DNA of 64,000 nucleotides, taken from Imbricaverruca yamaguchii. Taxonomy: Eukaryota; Arthropoda; Thecostraca; Neoverrucidae. Both the position numbers and the translations under genes were made by a program. A model generated the notes under the pieces. That model searched no databases. It was given only the letters and a program-made list of their open reading frames with translations, and was not told where the DNA came from. The stretch spans positions 1 through 64,000 of the forward strand of contig JAOTOL010001215.1 of the NCBI GenBank assembly GCA_034440575.1. The letters are read 5' to 3'. Below, in pieces: positions 44,627 to 57,300 of the stretch; position 1 is the stretch's first letter; every line of letters begins with the position of its first letter.

Positions 44627-47383
44627 GTAGGTCACGTCTGGACCTGGGGGTCCGGATCATCATCTATATACAGGGGTCATCACCGACATTTTGCAGTGGA
44701 AAATGGGGAGTGTCACTGGGAATTCCGTGGAAACGATTGAATGCATTATGTAGCAAAACTTCCTGTCGGGACATTTTGAACTCATAAAATTAACACCTAC
44801 CCTGCCCCACACGTGTAACGACGGGTACCACAACAAGAAACCATCGGTCCCGGCGCCAACCAGTGGCCGCCAGCCGGGCTGTCCAGGCCGGTGTCTATTG
44901 TGTCCCCTCCCCTTCGGGCAATGTTCATAGCCGACTCTTTAGCGCCGTCCGCCGCCGTTGTTTGGCTAATGACAGTTGGATGTGACCGTTGGGACAATTG
45001 GGTGACAGTTGGGTGCGTAATAATGGGACAGCCTATTCTTGGAACCCTTTGGGCAAATGTGTGTATGTGCGTGTACGTGGCATTATGTGACATGAGTCTG
45101 AGTAGATGAATAGTATGACAGTTGTCTAATAGAACACGTGCGCGAGTATGGCTGAATGGAATGGCAGTAAGATTACAGTAGCATGATTGTGATGTGATGT
45201 CTCAAATGCAGGTAGCAATGTAATGTCAGAAGTGAATGTTAAGTGTCCGTTAGGTGAAGTGTGGATATGTAATGTCAAGTGTGTCCCGAGTGCAGTATGA
45301 GTGCATGTGGAATATAACAGCAAACATGGGTTGGAATTGGGATAGACCACATCACTCGATTCATTTATTGGCTCATCCAGCCTGTCGCCTCTGGTCACGT
45401 AAATACTGTGAATGAACAAAACAAACATTAGTAAAATGAAGAAAGCAACCACATCAATGTACATCACAGAAGCACAAATATCTGATAATAAAATGACCAC
45501 CTATAATCAGGGCATATAATAACAGTGCACACTTACTTATGTCCCAGATCGGTGGGATCCTATTTGCCTCTCGCCAGAAGGGCGGTATCTCTCGCAGTTC
45601 TTGGCTGCGGTATCTCTCGCCATGTACATGTGCGGTATCTTTCTCTCACATATCGAAGCGGAACCCACGTCCGCCTTTGGCTACAACGTCGCAATGAATG
45701 AGCATGGCTGACTCTAATGAAATGGCATGTCAACGAGCGCAGCGCCGCAAACGCCTCAGCCCAACAAGGTTCTGAAATATTAAGCTGCCAACCTGCAAGA
45801 TTATCAGCGGCAACATGGAATGACATAGGTATGACAGACGTCATATCACGTGGCCAATGTCTGTGTGTCAGGTGTAGGACAGGAATGTATGGTTGCAGGT
45901 GTCTTGAACGTATGTCTATGGTTATGAAATGAATTAGGACGTAGAATGTCGGATGAATGTTGGATGAATGCCGGATGACTGTTCACGGTATATGACAGCT
46001 CCTGATTGTAGTAGGATATAGTTGGGCTGTATCGCCCCGAATCTGCCGGCTGCCTGTGTGCAGCGCGGTGCAGCTGATGGCAGCAGGTTATTGGATATTG
46101 CGTACTGTCGCCAGCAGTAGAGTCGACCGACCGGGGCCGAAGCTCAGAGACGACTCTGAGCTAATGGAACGTCTGAGTCAGAGAAAGTGCGACACGCTGG
46201 TGCAGTCCAGTGCACCAGGCATTGTTCTAGATCGTCCATAGCCGCGTGGCAAAGAGGTGTCCCTGACACGGGACCAAGGGCGGAGGCCCTGAGGTTACAT
46301 AGACGCTGAGCGAGATGGACCGCTCTCGCTCATTCCTCATCGGAAGTCACTGACTCGACGCCGGGGATTGCGCTCGAACAGGTCGCCACAGGGCGGGTGG
46401 CCGGTGGCCATCCGCCCGGGCCCATCACTGAAGGTATGTCTGGGACTGACTGTCTGAAATCGCTGTGTGACTGCTAAGATGTAATCTTGTGACATGTGAG
46501 CTTGTATGTTTGGAGACCGGTCTGAGTACAAGTCAGAGATTGTATGTGAACGCTGTTAACAAGAGTCTGAGATGATGTGTCAGGCTGAGATGTATGAAGA
46601 CTTGGATGCATGGATGTGTTAGATGGCCTGGTGAAGTATGTATGAAGTAGTTGAAGCTATCTGCGCTAATCAAGGTCGATGTACTAATCTGACTACCACG
46701 CTGCACTATTGGAAACCTGAATATCTATCCCTATGTAATTGCTAATTAAATATGTGTATATCAGTGCTGGAGTTTGTGGTGCCGTCAAGAGATGTGTTTG
46801 AATCAGAGCTTTGAGATGGAGACTTAGAGTTATTGAAATCACACCCGGGGTTCTAAATATCGCAAACGTCGAGGTCCACAGACTCTCGCGTACCAATTGG
46901 AAGTTTGCTTCCGACAGATTTGAAAACGCCTGATAGAGCTATGGGGAGCGAAGCTTCTCTCCATCAATTGACATGATGCACTCTTGTATTCCTCAAGTTT
47001 GGGATTTTCGAACCAGCCCCTGGATGCTGGTAACCATTGGACTCATAAGGCTCACAATGACGCTGTTGCTTTTTACTTATGAGATTAGAAGTTCTTTACT
47101 CTTACTTATTGTGCTCTCCTGCATCCACCTATGGTGCACCCGCCGCGATTGCGAACTATCAGCCCAGTAGCCAAAGTCCAAAGAAGATTGAAAGCGTAGA
47201 AGACGAGATTGAAATGATAAGTTCTACATTAAAATTAGCATTCTGCACCCGCTTGTTGATTTTGTTTCTTTCTAAGAAAGTTCCATCATTGAACAGGTCA
47301 GTGCTTAAGATATGCATTATATGGTCATGTTTGCAATCCTATGATTTGATCCAATATTGTTATTACAATGAATTTGTCTCCAG
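44627..47383 (+). other. Intron 1 of copy B
   Basis: No mobile element could be named. There are short direct repeats (GCGGTATCTCTCGC near 45582, 45608 and 45631 in variants) and many TGGATGAATG-like units near 45940-45970. Open frames are short. Confidence 0.5.
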
Positions 47384-47485
47384 GTCATCAACCTGGCAGG
47401 TTGCGAAGATGAAAGCTACTCTGGATACCTAACTGTCGATGACAAGTACAGCTCCAACATGTTCTTCTGGTTCTTCCCCGCCAAG
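47384..47485 (+). CDS. Carboxypeptidase copy B exon 2
   Basis: 34 codons, phase 0 at both ends, between a TCTCCAG acceptor and an AAG|GTAAGT donor. It encodes VINLAGCEDESYSGYLTVDD and then a SNMFFWFFPAK segment, the conserved start of the S10 fold (GYLTV...FFWFFPA). Confidence 0.9.
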
Positions 47486-47989
47486 GTAAGTCAGGAGGAA
47501 TATGAATTCCAAGGAGCTAATATTATTAAGGCGTGTGGTTCCTCGGAGATTATCTTTATCGACAGTGAGATGAAATCATCAATGCTGCTGAAACACCTTA
47601 GGACAGGTTCTCGTATATACATGTTACAATTCTTGCATCTTAGGCATTCTGAACCGTTGAAGTAGGATCATGCTTGAGGTCATTGGTGCTATACAAAATG
47701 GGCACAGTGTAGCCCACCCTGGGGTTCTAGTTATTAATTATTAAATGCTGGTTCTGAGAATGTGTCTTACTGAACGTCATGCCTTCACTCTAGGTCCATG
47801 TCCTATTTCATAAGCTCGAACTGCACAGCATGCGATAGCTTTTATAAATTCAACATAGTTTGTCTGCATCGTGAGCCCACGGTGTTATGCCATAATAGGA
47901 GAAATGTCAACCTGATCCAGCTTGAGAGGCCGACGTCAGAAGGAGACCAACTTGTGTTCCTGAAGACCCTCACACAAAGCTGTGTGAGG

Positions 47990-48018
47990 CTCGTATCGCC
48001 TATGATAGGCGATACGAG
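47990..48018. repeat. Perfect 14-bp palindrome in intron 2
   Basis: CTCGTATCGCCTAT, one central G, then the exact inverse. Lies in intron 2 of copy B. Confidence 0.93.
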
Positions 48019-48806
48019 TTGTGCTGCGCCTCCTATCTTAACGGCGATAACCGACAAACAACTCTGGAAACATTCGAATATTCGGAGGACCTCCAGCTGG
48101 ATGAAGTTCCGTGAAATCAAAATTTTCAGATTACGGGATAGCGCAATAGTTGTTGGGCAGATGTGGCGGACTTTTAGACATCGAAGGGACAATAATGGTG
48201 ATTGAGACATCAGAAAAACCAAGAAAAATTATTTTTATTTCCTATAACATGTAAACCGCCAATTCCGGAATGGGACTCCAGCCACCAACTTACGAGCTAG
48301 GCGGCGATTCTCACTCTAGGCCACGGGTGGGGCTTCCTTTCAGAGACAGGGACATCACTGGAGGACTCTTTTCTGAAGTTAGGGGCCCAGAAACTCTGGA
48401 GGCATACCACCTGCGGCACAGGTCACAAGCCCGAAGGGCTCTGATCCCCGATTTTCGTAAGTGGGTATTGCTTGAGGGATCCCGATGCTGGAGGAACCCC
48501 TGTTTTACCAAGGACTCCAGTCTGTTAGCAGGGACCGTAACCACCTAAAGCGGCTCCACTTCAGGTGTCGATAGGAAGGCCGGAAGTTTCCGTAGGAGTC
48601 TCTACTGTCAACTGATTTTCCGGCCATCAGAGCGAATGGACCTACCGGTGCTGAGACATATCATAGACTTCTCACAGGGGCCCTTTAGTCCCCTTTCGTG
48701 CCTAGGGAGGAGCAAGCGTTCCCAGTGCCCATCCAGTGGCTGCGTCTTCGGCGAACATGGATTTGGATTTTACTCGTCGTATCTGACTGCTAACGTGTGC
48801 ACACAG

Positions 48807-48990
48807 GAAAGCCCGGCCGAGGCACCGCTAGTTCTGTGGCTGCAGGGTGGTCCCGGCGCCTCCAGTCTGTTCGGCCTCTTCGTGGAGAACGGCCCGTTCA
48901 GTGTGGATGACGACCTGCACCTGGTACCGCGCAACCTCTCGTGGACCAACACCCACAGCATGCTGTACATCGACAACCCCGTCGGCACGG
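48807..48990 (+). CDS. Carboxypeptidase copy B exon 3 (oxyanion region)
   Basis: Begins after CACACAG and ends inside a Gly codon before GTACGG. It encodes LVLWLQGGPGASSLFGLFVE, the oxyanion-hole region of the family, and ends MLYIDNPVGT plus the first base of Gly. A glycosylation site (NLS) lies in the middle. Confidence 0.92.
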
Positions 48991-51210
48991 GTACGGTATC
49001 GAATACACGAAGCGTACTGTGTACAGAAGTGCAGCTATTGACGGATGTAAGTGAGACTTAGGGTCCTTGCCCCCTTTCCCGCCTCCCCTCCCCCACCCTA
49101 TGAGGACGATGTGGGTCGAAATTGTACACTATAATAATGTAGGGGTGGCGGCTCTGCCGTCGGTGGGGTGTGTGGGGTGTGGGTGGGGTGGGTGCGGTGA
49201 GTGGGGTGGGGGTGTATGGGTGTGTGGGTGTGTGGAATGTATTCGTGATAAACTGTGTGTGTGTGTGTCATGTAACCTCTGGCGTGTTTTATCTGTTGCT
49301 AACCTCACTTAAACTCGACTGAGTGGTATGGGTGTGGGAAATGTATTTTAGATAGTTGGTGTGTGAAGGGGGTGTGTACAATGCATTCTAGATACAGCCT
49401 AAACTAAACTGAAACTGTCAGTGGTGTAATGTGTTGTTTTTCACCGCCAATTCCACCACACATCCCAAAACCCCAGCCGTCGTGATGTTGGTTTGAGTTG
49501 CCGTCCCTAACACGAATTTACATATGTGCGAGGTCAAAGTTTTGGGAACACCATATAGGTAAGTGAGAGTCTTTAGCCAGATTATAATGAATACATTGCA
49601 TGAGAGAATTGATGCCAATTAAATTTGTCATTGGTTTGAATGACATGTCCGTGTTGGGACTTTTTGGACGCTAGTATTAGTATAATTTTGTGCAATGTTC
49701 CGCACGAAATAGGTTCCTGTGTTGAGCCCCAAGCGGCTTCCGCTGATCCTTAGATCTACCTACTCACGTTCATTCCCTTCATTCACTTCGCATTCGCTCG
49801 CCCCATTCATGCTCTCCTTATCAATTAATTAATTGCTTGGTCCCCAAATTTAGCTCCCGACCCCCCCCCTTCAGCGGTACACAAACACATAGATCGACAG
49901 ACCAATGCTCTAATTTTGATGGTATTACCGGGCCGAACAAGTAAACCTTTCACTGCCAAACATGGCTGGTCTAGTCATTATTAGAAGCGTTTCTCGCCTG
50001 GACAAAGTCTTAACTGCAACGAGGGGGCTCATCGTACTGACTCCGAGGGCTGATACAAGTGCTCTGATGTCTTTGACCGACACACCTAACCTTAAGTTCG
50101 ATCGATGCCGCGCCGGGCCTTATTCGTCGTACACTTGCGACCAGGTCTGACATGTCCGACGGGCGGGCACGGATCCCTACCACGTTGGGCACGTACCCGG
50201 TCGACTTATATCCTAGCCAGCCCTACCTCTTTAGCCTGGGGTCTTATGGCATACCAACCCGTCCATCATGCCCCTCGAACTGTCTGCACCAACCGTGCCC
50301 ACTTGCAGAGTTCGGGGGTGGACAAACCACCGGGCAATGTTTTGCCTATACCCTACACTCCGGCGCCAGACTTCCGACGAACGCAATGTGGTGGCCCCTT
50401 TACCGGCCCCTCCCACATGCATACCATGTTCGCCACCTCACCTGCACCTCTGGATCGCAGAGGCCAGCGTGATTTTGCGGTCAAAGATCCAGAGCAGGTG
50501 AACTAATACCCCCGAAGTGTCCGTTCATCGCACCCTCTGGCAATCAGGCCTTATCCAAACGCGCGTCATATATATAATAGCAGTAATGTTCTAGGCAACT
50601 TAACTGGCTTCAACAGTCACCACCATCGCTCGGAAACATTCTGTCCATAGGAGGACGGGTCGCAGGTCGGCTGCCTCGCTTATAAATTTACCTCATCGTA
50701 CAGATTAATATCAGGCACGATCCAAGCATAACTGTGTGAATCCTTCCACCTTGTCGGGAAATACTCATTGTGCTATTTCTGTCTACGGGTCGGCTGTTGG
50801 TGACCCGGTCAGAGCGCGCGCACCCCTCATCACCCGCGGCACGGCCGCCATTTCAATTCTGGACGTAAATATCCTCCCCTCCTCGCACCTGGTCGCTGAG
50901 GTATTTACTACGCGGGCACCGTTTGAAGTGGGTCGTAGTACTGACGTCATCCATTGCTGCTGGTCCCCAAGGAGGGTCTCGGACTCGGCCATTGGCTTTG
51001 GACGTCAATGCCCTCTTGTTTATCCAGAAGGTCTCGCCACTCAAGGCGTAGCTGGAGGGCGCCTCAAGAGTTGCTGGATTTTGAATTGGTTTGCACCACG
51101 GTGAGACGTTAGGCTATAATAACATTTATTTAGCTCCGGTTAAGGTGCGGGTCAAATGCTTATGACGAGGAGAGTGGGAGAGACAATGGTCTTACGACGC
51201 GTGGCAAAAC

Positions 51211-51460
51211 CGGAACGAGAGATAGCCCTTTTCAAGGCCCACCCGTGTCCGAGGACCTGACAATGACGGATGTTGCACTAACGCGTTCTCAGTGAATGGC
51301 ATACGGAACGGGAGATAGCCTTTTCAAGGCCCACCCGTGTCCGGGGACCTGACAATGACGGATATTGCACAAACGCGTTCTCAGCGAATGGCATACGGAA
51401 CGGGAGATAGCCCTTTTAAAGGCCCACCCGTGTCTGGGGACCTGACAATGACGGATATTG
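51211..51460 (+). repeat. 92/93-bp tandem repeat, about 2.7 units
   Basis: GATAGCC followed by AAGGCCCACCCGTGTCCG.GGACCTGACAATGACGGAT recurs at 51221, 51314 and 51406. Units are nearly identical. Subrepeats of this size occur in regulatory parts of some mobile elements, so the surrounding GC-richer block may be one. Confidence 0.88.
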
Positions 51461-53074
51461 GGATCCGGTTTGGGGCAAGTATTCCCGCTCGTCAGCCCAA
51501 GCTATGCTCGCCGACAGCTTGGCAATCGTTCCCTGTGCCGACCGGTCACTTAAACATTTCCATCACGCAGAGTAGTATATTTACATATATTTACACGGTT
51601 TGACAAACAGGGCCGGAGCGCAGTCCCGTCACACGCATTCTCCATCCAACCCCCCCTACATGTGTACCTACCCTACCCTTCTATAGTAGACGTGCGAAGT
51701 TACCCCACTAGTCCGTTCGCACATCCCTCCCCGGTTAATCACCCAATGAATGGCCTGGTGGCATCCTCGTGGGATGGGGCGACGGCGCCGGGCGGGGAGA
51801 GCCCGGACGGTTTTCGCGAAGTAAGGGCGCCATAGGACAGCCAGAAGATGGAGGGGAGGCGTCGATCGGCGACACTCACATTTTGCCGGTGGTTTGGGTG
51901 CGTCGTTGTCTCGATCTTCTTGACCGCCTCGGACACTCCAGTCCTTCCGGAGAGATCTCCCAGCGCGTTCTTCTGTAGCCCTTTTTGTAGCCATTTTCCG
52001 TAGCCACGCCTCTTTTTTCTGTAGCCCACTCCCAGGGCTTCGGAGAGCTCGCGCTTTTTATTGGTGGAATGTGCCGTTGGCTTTGTCGCCTGGGGCCTGC
52101 ATGGCGTTCTAGATTTTGGGTGGTGACGGATCTAGGTCAGGGCACCGACCTCACGGGCCGATGTCCCTTCTTCCGGGGGGTCCAGATGGTGTTTGCAGCC
52201 AGCTATTCGCGGGGCCGACCCGTTATTTGCGCAGTCGGGCTGCCCGTTTGATCTTGGGCGTCGGCGCCATTCGCATGTGCCGCTTGTTGACGGAAACGCC
52301 GCGTTGTGTAGGCGCCGGCGCCACACGCGGGCGCTTTCCGGGCAAGTGTTTGTACGGGACGGGTAGGACTGCCAGGATCTGACTGGATGTCTGGCGGCCT
52401 GTTCGGATAGGAAAGATATTATGGTGCCGACAAATGTAAGCCTCCTTACAATAACATCTCTAAATCCATAACATTTCATGAAAGAAGTATGTATCCAAGG
52501 ATCGTCAGTTGCTAAATATGAAGTTATTCAAATCGGAAATGTTTTTTAATTGTCCCATCCCGCGGAAATCCAATAAAAGCCATGTCACAAGCTCAGTATT
52601 TAAGCTGAGAGTCTGGAAGAAAGTAAGCACAGGGCTCAGTTGGGTCCATGGGAGGTGTGCCGCGCTCAGAACCCCGTGTGCGACCACTGTGCTATGGCAC
52701 ACTTAAAGTCGCGGTATGTAGCCGCCAGCCGCTCTGTGCGGACTCTGGTGGCCTTCGTCCCTCCTCCCACCCCAGCTGTCCGGCTTTGTCGGAAGCCAAG
52801 GCGACTGCCCGTCACGGGGCCGGATACACTTCATGTCTGTTCCTGTCGCGCACCGACCCCGCCATAGACCCACGGCAAAAATGTCTGAGTTTTGGCACTG
52901 CAAAGTTTTGGCCCTTGCAGCACATGGCAATAGCACACCCCTTAACAGTGGGATGATTTTGCATGCCTTCTACTATTGGGTTAAATAACGGTTCCCTCTC
53001 ACATCACCGACATTGCACCTTAGCACCAATCTCTCGCTGATCCTTCCTTTTTTTTCGGCTGATATCTTCTCCCT

Positions 53075-53190
53075 CTTATCATGCCACCTCTCTCTCTCTT
53101 TCTCTTTCGCTCTTTCTCCTTTCTATATCTCTCTCTCTGTCTCAGAGAAAGTGTGTGTGAGAGAGAGAGAGTGAGAGACGGACAGAGAGA
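53075..53190. repeat. (TC)n then (GA)n inverted simple repeats
   Basis: A CT-rich tract faces a GA-rich tract, so the two can pair as an imperfect hairpin. A short TACGTA-type array follows at about 53205-53270. Confidence 0.8.
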
Positions 53191-53426
53191 GATGGCTAAT
53201 GCATGTAAGCCCAAATGTACGTATGGCAAATGCACGCATGTGTAAATGCAAATGTACGTATTTGCCAATATAATAACGGTATGAGCCAACCGATACAGTT
53301 CGACCACCACTACATTACCAAACCAGTGGTGTCAAAAGAAATGAACACCAACTGTCTAGGGTACCAAAATAGAATGCCAAACTTTGAGATTTTACTCCTT
53401 AGCATATTACTTACACAGTTCTTCAG

Positions 53427-53573
53427 GTTTCAGCTTCACGGATGACGACGCTGGATACGTCACAAACGAGGAGGAGGTCGGAACCGCTCTGCACGTGGCA
53501 CTGACACAGTTTTTCACCTTGTTCGAAAGCTATCAGTCGAACGACTTCTATCTCGCCGGGGAATCGTATGCTG
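53427..53573 (+). CDS. Carboxypeptidase copy B exon 4 (nucleophile)
   Basis: Starts with GT of the split Gly, then FSFTDDDAGYVTNEEEV, and ends in FYLAGESYAG with the catalytic Ser codon at 53564-53566. The acceptor is TTCTTCAG and the donor GCTG|GTATGA. All residues around the nucleophile match the family. Confidence 0.92.
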
Positions 53574-54004
53574 GTATGATTGGTGTGCTCTTTCATTCCC
53601 GTGTGAAAGGTTGGTCAGCTATAAGCTTTAGCATGACCCGCCTGGTGTCAGTGTTTCCTCCGGTATGTGCCTCACTTTTCCGTACATTTTGCTGTAAAAT
53701 GATGATGTGCAAGATGGTCACTCAATAATGTCTTATATGACCAATTTCTACTTTCTCCATTTTAGAGTGACGGCTTCTTGTTATGAAATGTGAGCAGTAT
53801 TCTGATGAATTCTGACTGATTTTTGTTCTCTGCGAAATGCTAACTGCTTTTTGTCTCAAACGAATCGTCATTGTGTGAGGCCAACTACATACTTACTGTT
53901 TCCATCTATACTATTTCTACTATATCCCCATGCCTACTATTTCATGCTAACAGAGCCCAGTAACGCATCACTTCATGTTATAATCGTATGAACTTTTATT
54001 TCAG

Positions 54005-54079
54005 GAAAGTATGTTCCGGCTATAGCGTACAAAATTCACTTGGAAAACCCAACCGCGGATGTGAAGATAAATCTAAGGG
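54005..54079 (+). CDS. Carboxypeptidase copy B exon 5
   Basis: 75 nt after a TATTTCAG acceptor, encoding GKYVPAIAYKIHLENP and then TADVKINLRG, ending in the first base of a Gly codon before GTGAGT. The KYVPAIA block follows the nucleophile in all family members. Confidence 0.92.
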
Positions 54080-54219
54080 GTGAGTGCAATTTGGAGAGAT
54101 ATTAAATAACATTGCTGAGAAGAGGTAGACGGTTTGTCATCCTGGTTTGGTCTGACTTGGAAGCCACGGAGTGGCGACAGAATACTAGTTTTCGCATCAA
54201 ACAGGTTAGAAAGCGGCAG

Positions 54220-54500
54220 TGCCGTACCAAATGGCAGCAAAGGGCCAAGTGTCCCAAACCCTGAAACGTGAAGTTCGAAAACATTGCGCCGTAGCACCAG
54301 AAAAATAACACTTGGAGCCCAAAACGTTGCTGTCAGGGCATCGAAGAACCTGTGTTGGGATCCCAACAGAGTACGGCGCGGCAAGGAAAAAGGCGCGCTT
54401 GGACCGGAAAAAATCACGCCGGGCACCAAAAATCGCGCTGGACACCGCACCTTCCCCTTGAGTGCCCCAAATAATTACAGCTGGGCGCAAGACGTCGCGT
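54220..54500 (-). repeat. GCGATTTTT-type periodic repeat, short reverse copy
   Basis: The reverse complement shows the same boxes (for example GCACCAAAAATCGCGCTGG here), within intron 5 of copy B. Confidence 0.65.
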
Positions 54501-55050
54501 CTGAGTTGAGTTTATTTTTTTAGTCCACCCGCTGAATGCACATTTTCCAATTATACTTGATCGGGTTCATAAAGCAAATCGCAAAATGATTTTTCGTCAT
54601 GAAGAACTCATCCTTCCAGGCTCGAGCTTCCCGGACAGGACTCCATGGTCCTTAATGAAATGTTTGATGGCACAACACCGAAACTTGCAGATGCCTGGTG
54701 GCACATATAAACCACATGTCTGTGGATGTTGGATCGCATATCCGACATAGGCTAGCCTAACTCCAATTATCTTGGAGGATGTGAAGTCTACTTACAAACG
54801 TAAGACGGTATAATACTTCGTTGTATTGGATGCACACCTTTACATGACATCACATGAAATTTATGGGTAGCCCACCATGATGTACTGCAAGATAACCTAA
54901 GTAGGGGAAGTATTGTTTTCCATCGGCTTTTCTTTCAGGTGCAGGTTATTTTTATGGAACTCGCCTTAGGACTCGAAACAAATTCAAGCTGGACCCACAA
55001 AATCTGTGGGAAATCACAATATCACGAAACATAAATGTTCGGACCCGCAT

Positions 55051-55051
55051 A

Positions 55052-55123
<72 letters not shown>
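55051..55123. repeat. (CA)n(TA)n compound microsatellite
   Basis: About 24 CA units followed directly by about ten TA units, in intron 5 of copy B. Confidence 0.95.
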
Positions 55124-55310
55124 ACAATTACGAGCACTGCTTTTGCAGCCCGGACAAGGTTTCAATTGTAAAATCCCATAGATACCAGCATTTGGCTGTT
55201 GTTACAGTTGTCATAGCCATGACATTGTTGTCGCAACCAATCTGCATCATGACAAATCATACCTCTGTCAAAGGAATGCTTACCGGGGACGTGGTATACC
55301 GTTGTCGCAG

Positions 55311-55477
55311 GCATGGCGATCGGTGATGGTCTGGTCGACCCCATCAACCAGCTTGACTTCGGCGACATGCTGTACGAGGTGGGACTGATCGACGCCAAGC
55401 AACGTGAACACTTTCTAGCAGTCGCCGAGCAGACAGCGACGCTCATATGGCAGGGCGAGTACTTGAAGGCCTACGAG
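55311..55477 (+). CDS. Carboxypeptidase copy B exon 6
   Basis: Completes the Gly codon and encodes MAIGDGLVDPINQLDFGDML to GEYLKAYE, 55 residues, with a CGCAG acceptor and GAG|GTGGGT donor. Equivalent to 14893-15059 of copy A, differing at 6 of 55 residues, and with similar intron sequence for about 90-120 bp before it. Confidence 0.92.
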
Positions 55478-55699
55478 GTGGGTTGGACTTGGACATGTGC
55501 TGGTGCTGGTTCAACGTCTGGCAGTGTCCGTCGGAGGCTCTGATATTGGTTAAAAAAATGGTGTGTATTTGTCCCCCAGCCAAGTTTCCCTTGGATTCTC
55601 CTACGCACTTCCCTGCCGTTGCTTATATATACATGTGAGCATTCAATTCAGAATAATAGCCAAAATGTATCGCAGGATTGGTATAATGATGCTTGCATA

Positions 55700-56140
55700 A
55701 TGATGTGTCATAATGACGCTTGCACCTATGACCAATAGCAAAAGCATGTGCATATGGAACTTGAACTGGATTCATTCCATTCTTAATTTCCAGTCAGTGT
55801 CAAATGTGCACATAATCCAGTCGTCAACAACAATCATTTATCATTGAGACAGTGGATATGCACACTATATTTATTTTCAGAGCCAATCCATCACAGCTTG
55901 ATATTTGCCTAGGTATATGCCCAATGACAATGTGCGTATATTCGATATTAATATGGGCACCCAGCCTTCACCTGAACCAACAATAGCCACATGTGAGCCA
56001 AATATGCATGCCAGTTTGATACCATGAAAGAAACATTCAGCAAAAAGCTGCATGCACACTAATATAATAACTATTCTAGAAGAAAGCAATAGGTAGGTAC
56101 TAAGCTGTAACTTACAAGACACTAAACGCACCCTATAGTT
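55700..56140 (-). repeat. Interspersed repeat, inverted partner of 10840-11290
   Basis: See the partner. Situated just after exon 6 of copy B. Confidence 0.7.
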
Positions 56141-56289
56141 ATAGAAGGTCAAACCCCATCACCAAATATCTGGAGATACTTAATAGACACTAGCGCGCAC
56201 GAAATGTCTCAATCGCGTTCTTCAGAACATTCCAAACCGTAGTATCCAAAGATAATATGCTCAGTTACTGAAATCACAAAATCTAAAGT

Positions 56290-57300
56290 TTAAATTTGCG
56301 GTTGCGGTCGACAAATATGACGGAGGTAATACATTTGTGGTACAATTTCGCGCAGTGTTTAGGAACAGTAGATTTCACGACCGATAGACACTTCTGTGTG
56401 TGTGTAGGTAACCAGCTTTCAGGTTGGATGCACCAAGTGTTGGGGGGGGGGGGGGGGTGAGTTCCACAAGGCAGCATCATGACCACTTCTCTCTTTTCAT
56501 TTATTATGAACGACATCGCCGACTTACTCCCTCCATCAATCGGACGGTCTCTTTTTGCTGACGATTTTGCAATCGAGGTTGATGACGAGGTCTTACATCT
56601 TATCCTGACTGACTCTCTCAGCAATCTCTTGGCATTGCGTAGTTTCTATTCGAAAAACGTCATTGTACAATATATTTTATTGCAACTCACTTCGCTCCAT
56701 CGCATGGGAAAGCAAGTCTCACTTTGCTGGATTCCAGCACATGTAGCAATCCGCGGAAATGAGCTGGCAAATCAGGCTGCAGGGCGTGCGGGGTATGCTC
56801 CATGTCGTGCGCTTGCACTTTCTGCAAGTGACCACTACCCAACTATATCATCATGTATGTACGGGCAGTGGCAGGAAAGCTGGGATCGAATAGAACAAAG
56901 CAAATTAAAGCGAATCAAACCACACTTGGCAATGTGGCCCTCGCCATTCAGCCGAGCTAGAAGGGACGAATTTCTTGTCTCATAATTCGACACACGCTAG
57001 CAACACATAGATACTTATTATGCGGGGACGACAGTCCGAAATGCGCGTAGTGTAATGCCGCGCTCACTGTGCATCAAGTGCTGGTGACGTGCCCAGCATA
57101 TGCAGAAGAACGCAGGCGGCACTTCGGATATGAAGCGCATACTCTTAGATTAGTGGACTTTCTTGGAAACGATTCCCGATTTATATATCATAGCAGTTTT
57201 GGCCTTCCTTGCGGAGATACGATTTCATGTCATATATGCACCTGCCTAGGTGACATCTTACTTCCCCAGACACCTTTTATTCGAACGTGACAATCTGACG
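56290..57300 (+). pseudogene. RNase H-bearing LINE remnant with internal deletion
   Basis: The RT appears first: VGNQLSGWMHQVLG (56400-56440), a frame break in a poly-G run of about 16 at 56441-56457, then VPQGSIMTTSLFSF as motif B and SLFADDFAIE as the catalytic box. After about 40 residues the sequence passes directly to CWIPAHVAIRGNELANQAA, the last part of RNase H, so the segment between (most of the RT thumb and the start of RNase H) is deleted although the frame 56479-56985 stays open. The C-terminus with a Cys motif continues in other frames to 57290 (for example HQVLVTCPAYAEERRRHFG). It belongs to the I-type group but is a different family from the 31.9-37.0 kb element. Confidence 0.78.

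Larger units (their letters stand above)
48991..53426 (+). other. Intron 3 of copy B, mostly unassigned
   Basis: The largest intron of copy B. It has a GT/GGGT-rich tract at 49140-49270, an unidentified GC-richer block at about 50100-52400, and CT and GA tracts at 53080-53190. No coding domain was recognised in it. Confidence 0.45.
44450..55477 (+). other. CPVL-like serine carboxypeptidase gene copy B, exons 1-6
   Basis: Six exons with GT..AG borders join to 852 nt, 284 codons, in frame, covering the signal peptide to the segment before the last exon. Introns are 2757, 1321, 4436, 431 and 1231 bp. The gene would be completed by an exon like 28282-28839, which is not found up to 64000. Since copy A has a 13.2 kb intron at this place, the last exon may simply be beyond the window; otherwise the gene is truncated and would lack the catalytic Asp and His. 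Confidence 0.88.

Noticed and set aside
50736..51104. 122-codon frame in intron 3
   Set aside because: No recognisable domain, and the overlapping minus-strand frames are equally open.
55006..55326. Frame with a Thr-His repeat
   Set aside because: Translation of the CA microsatellite.
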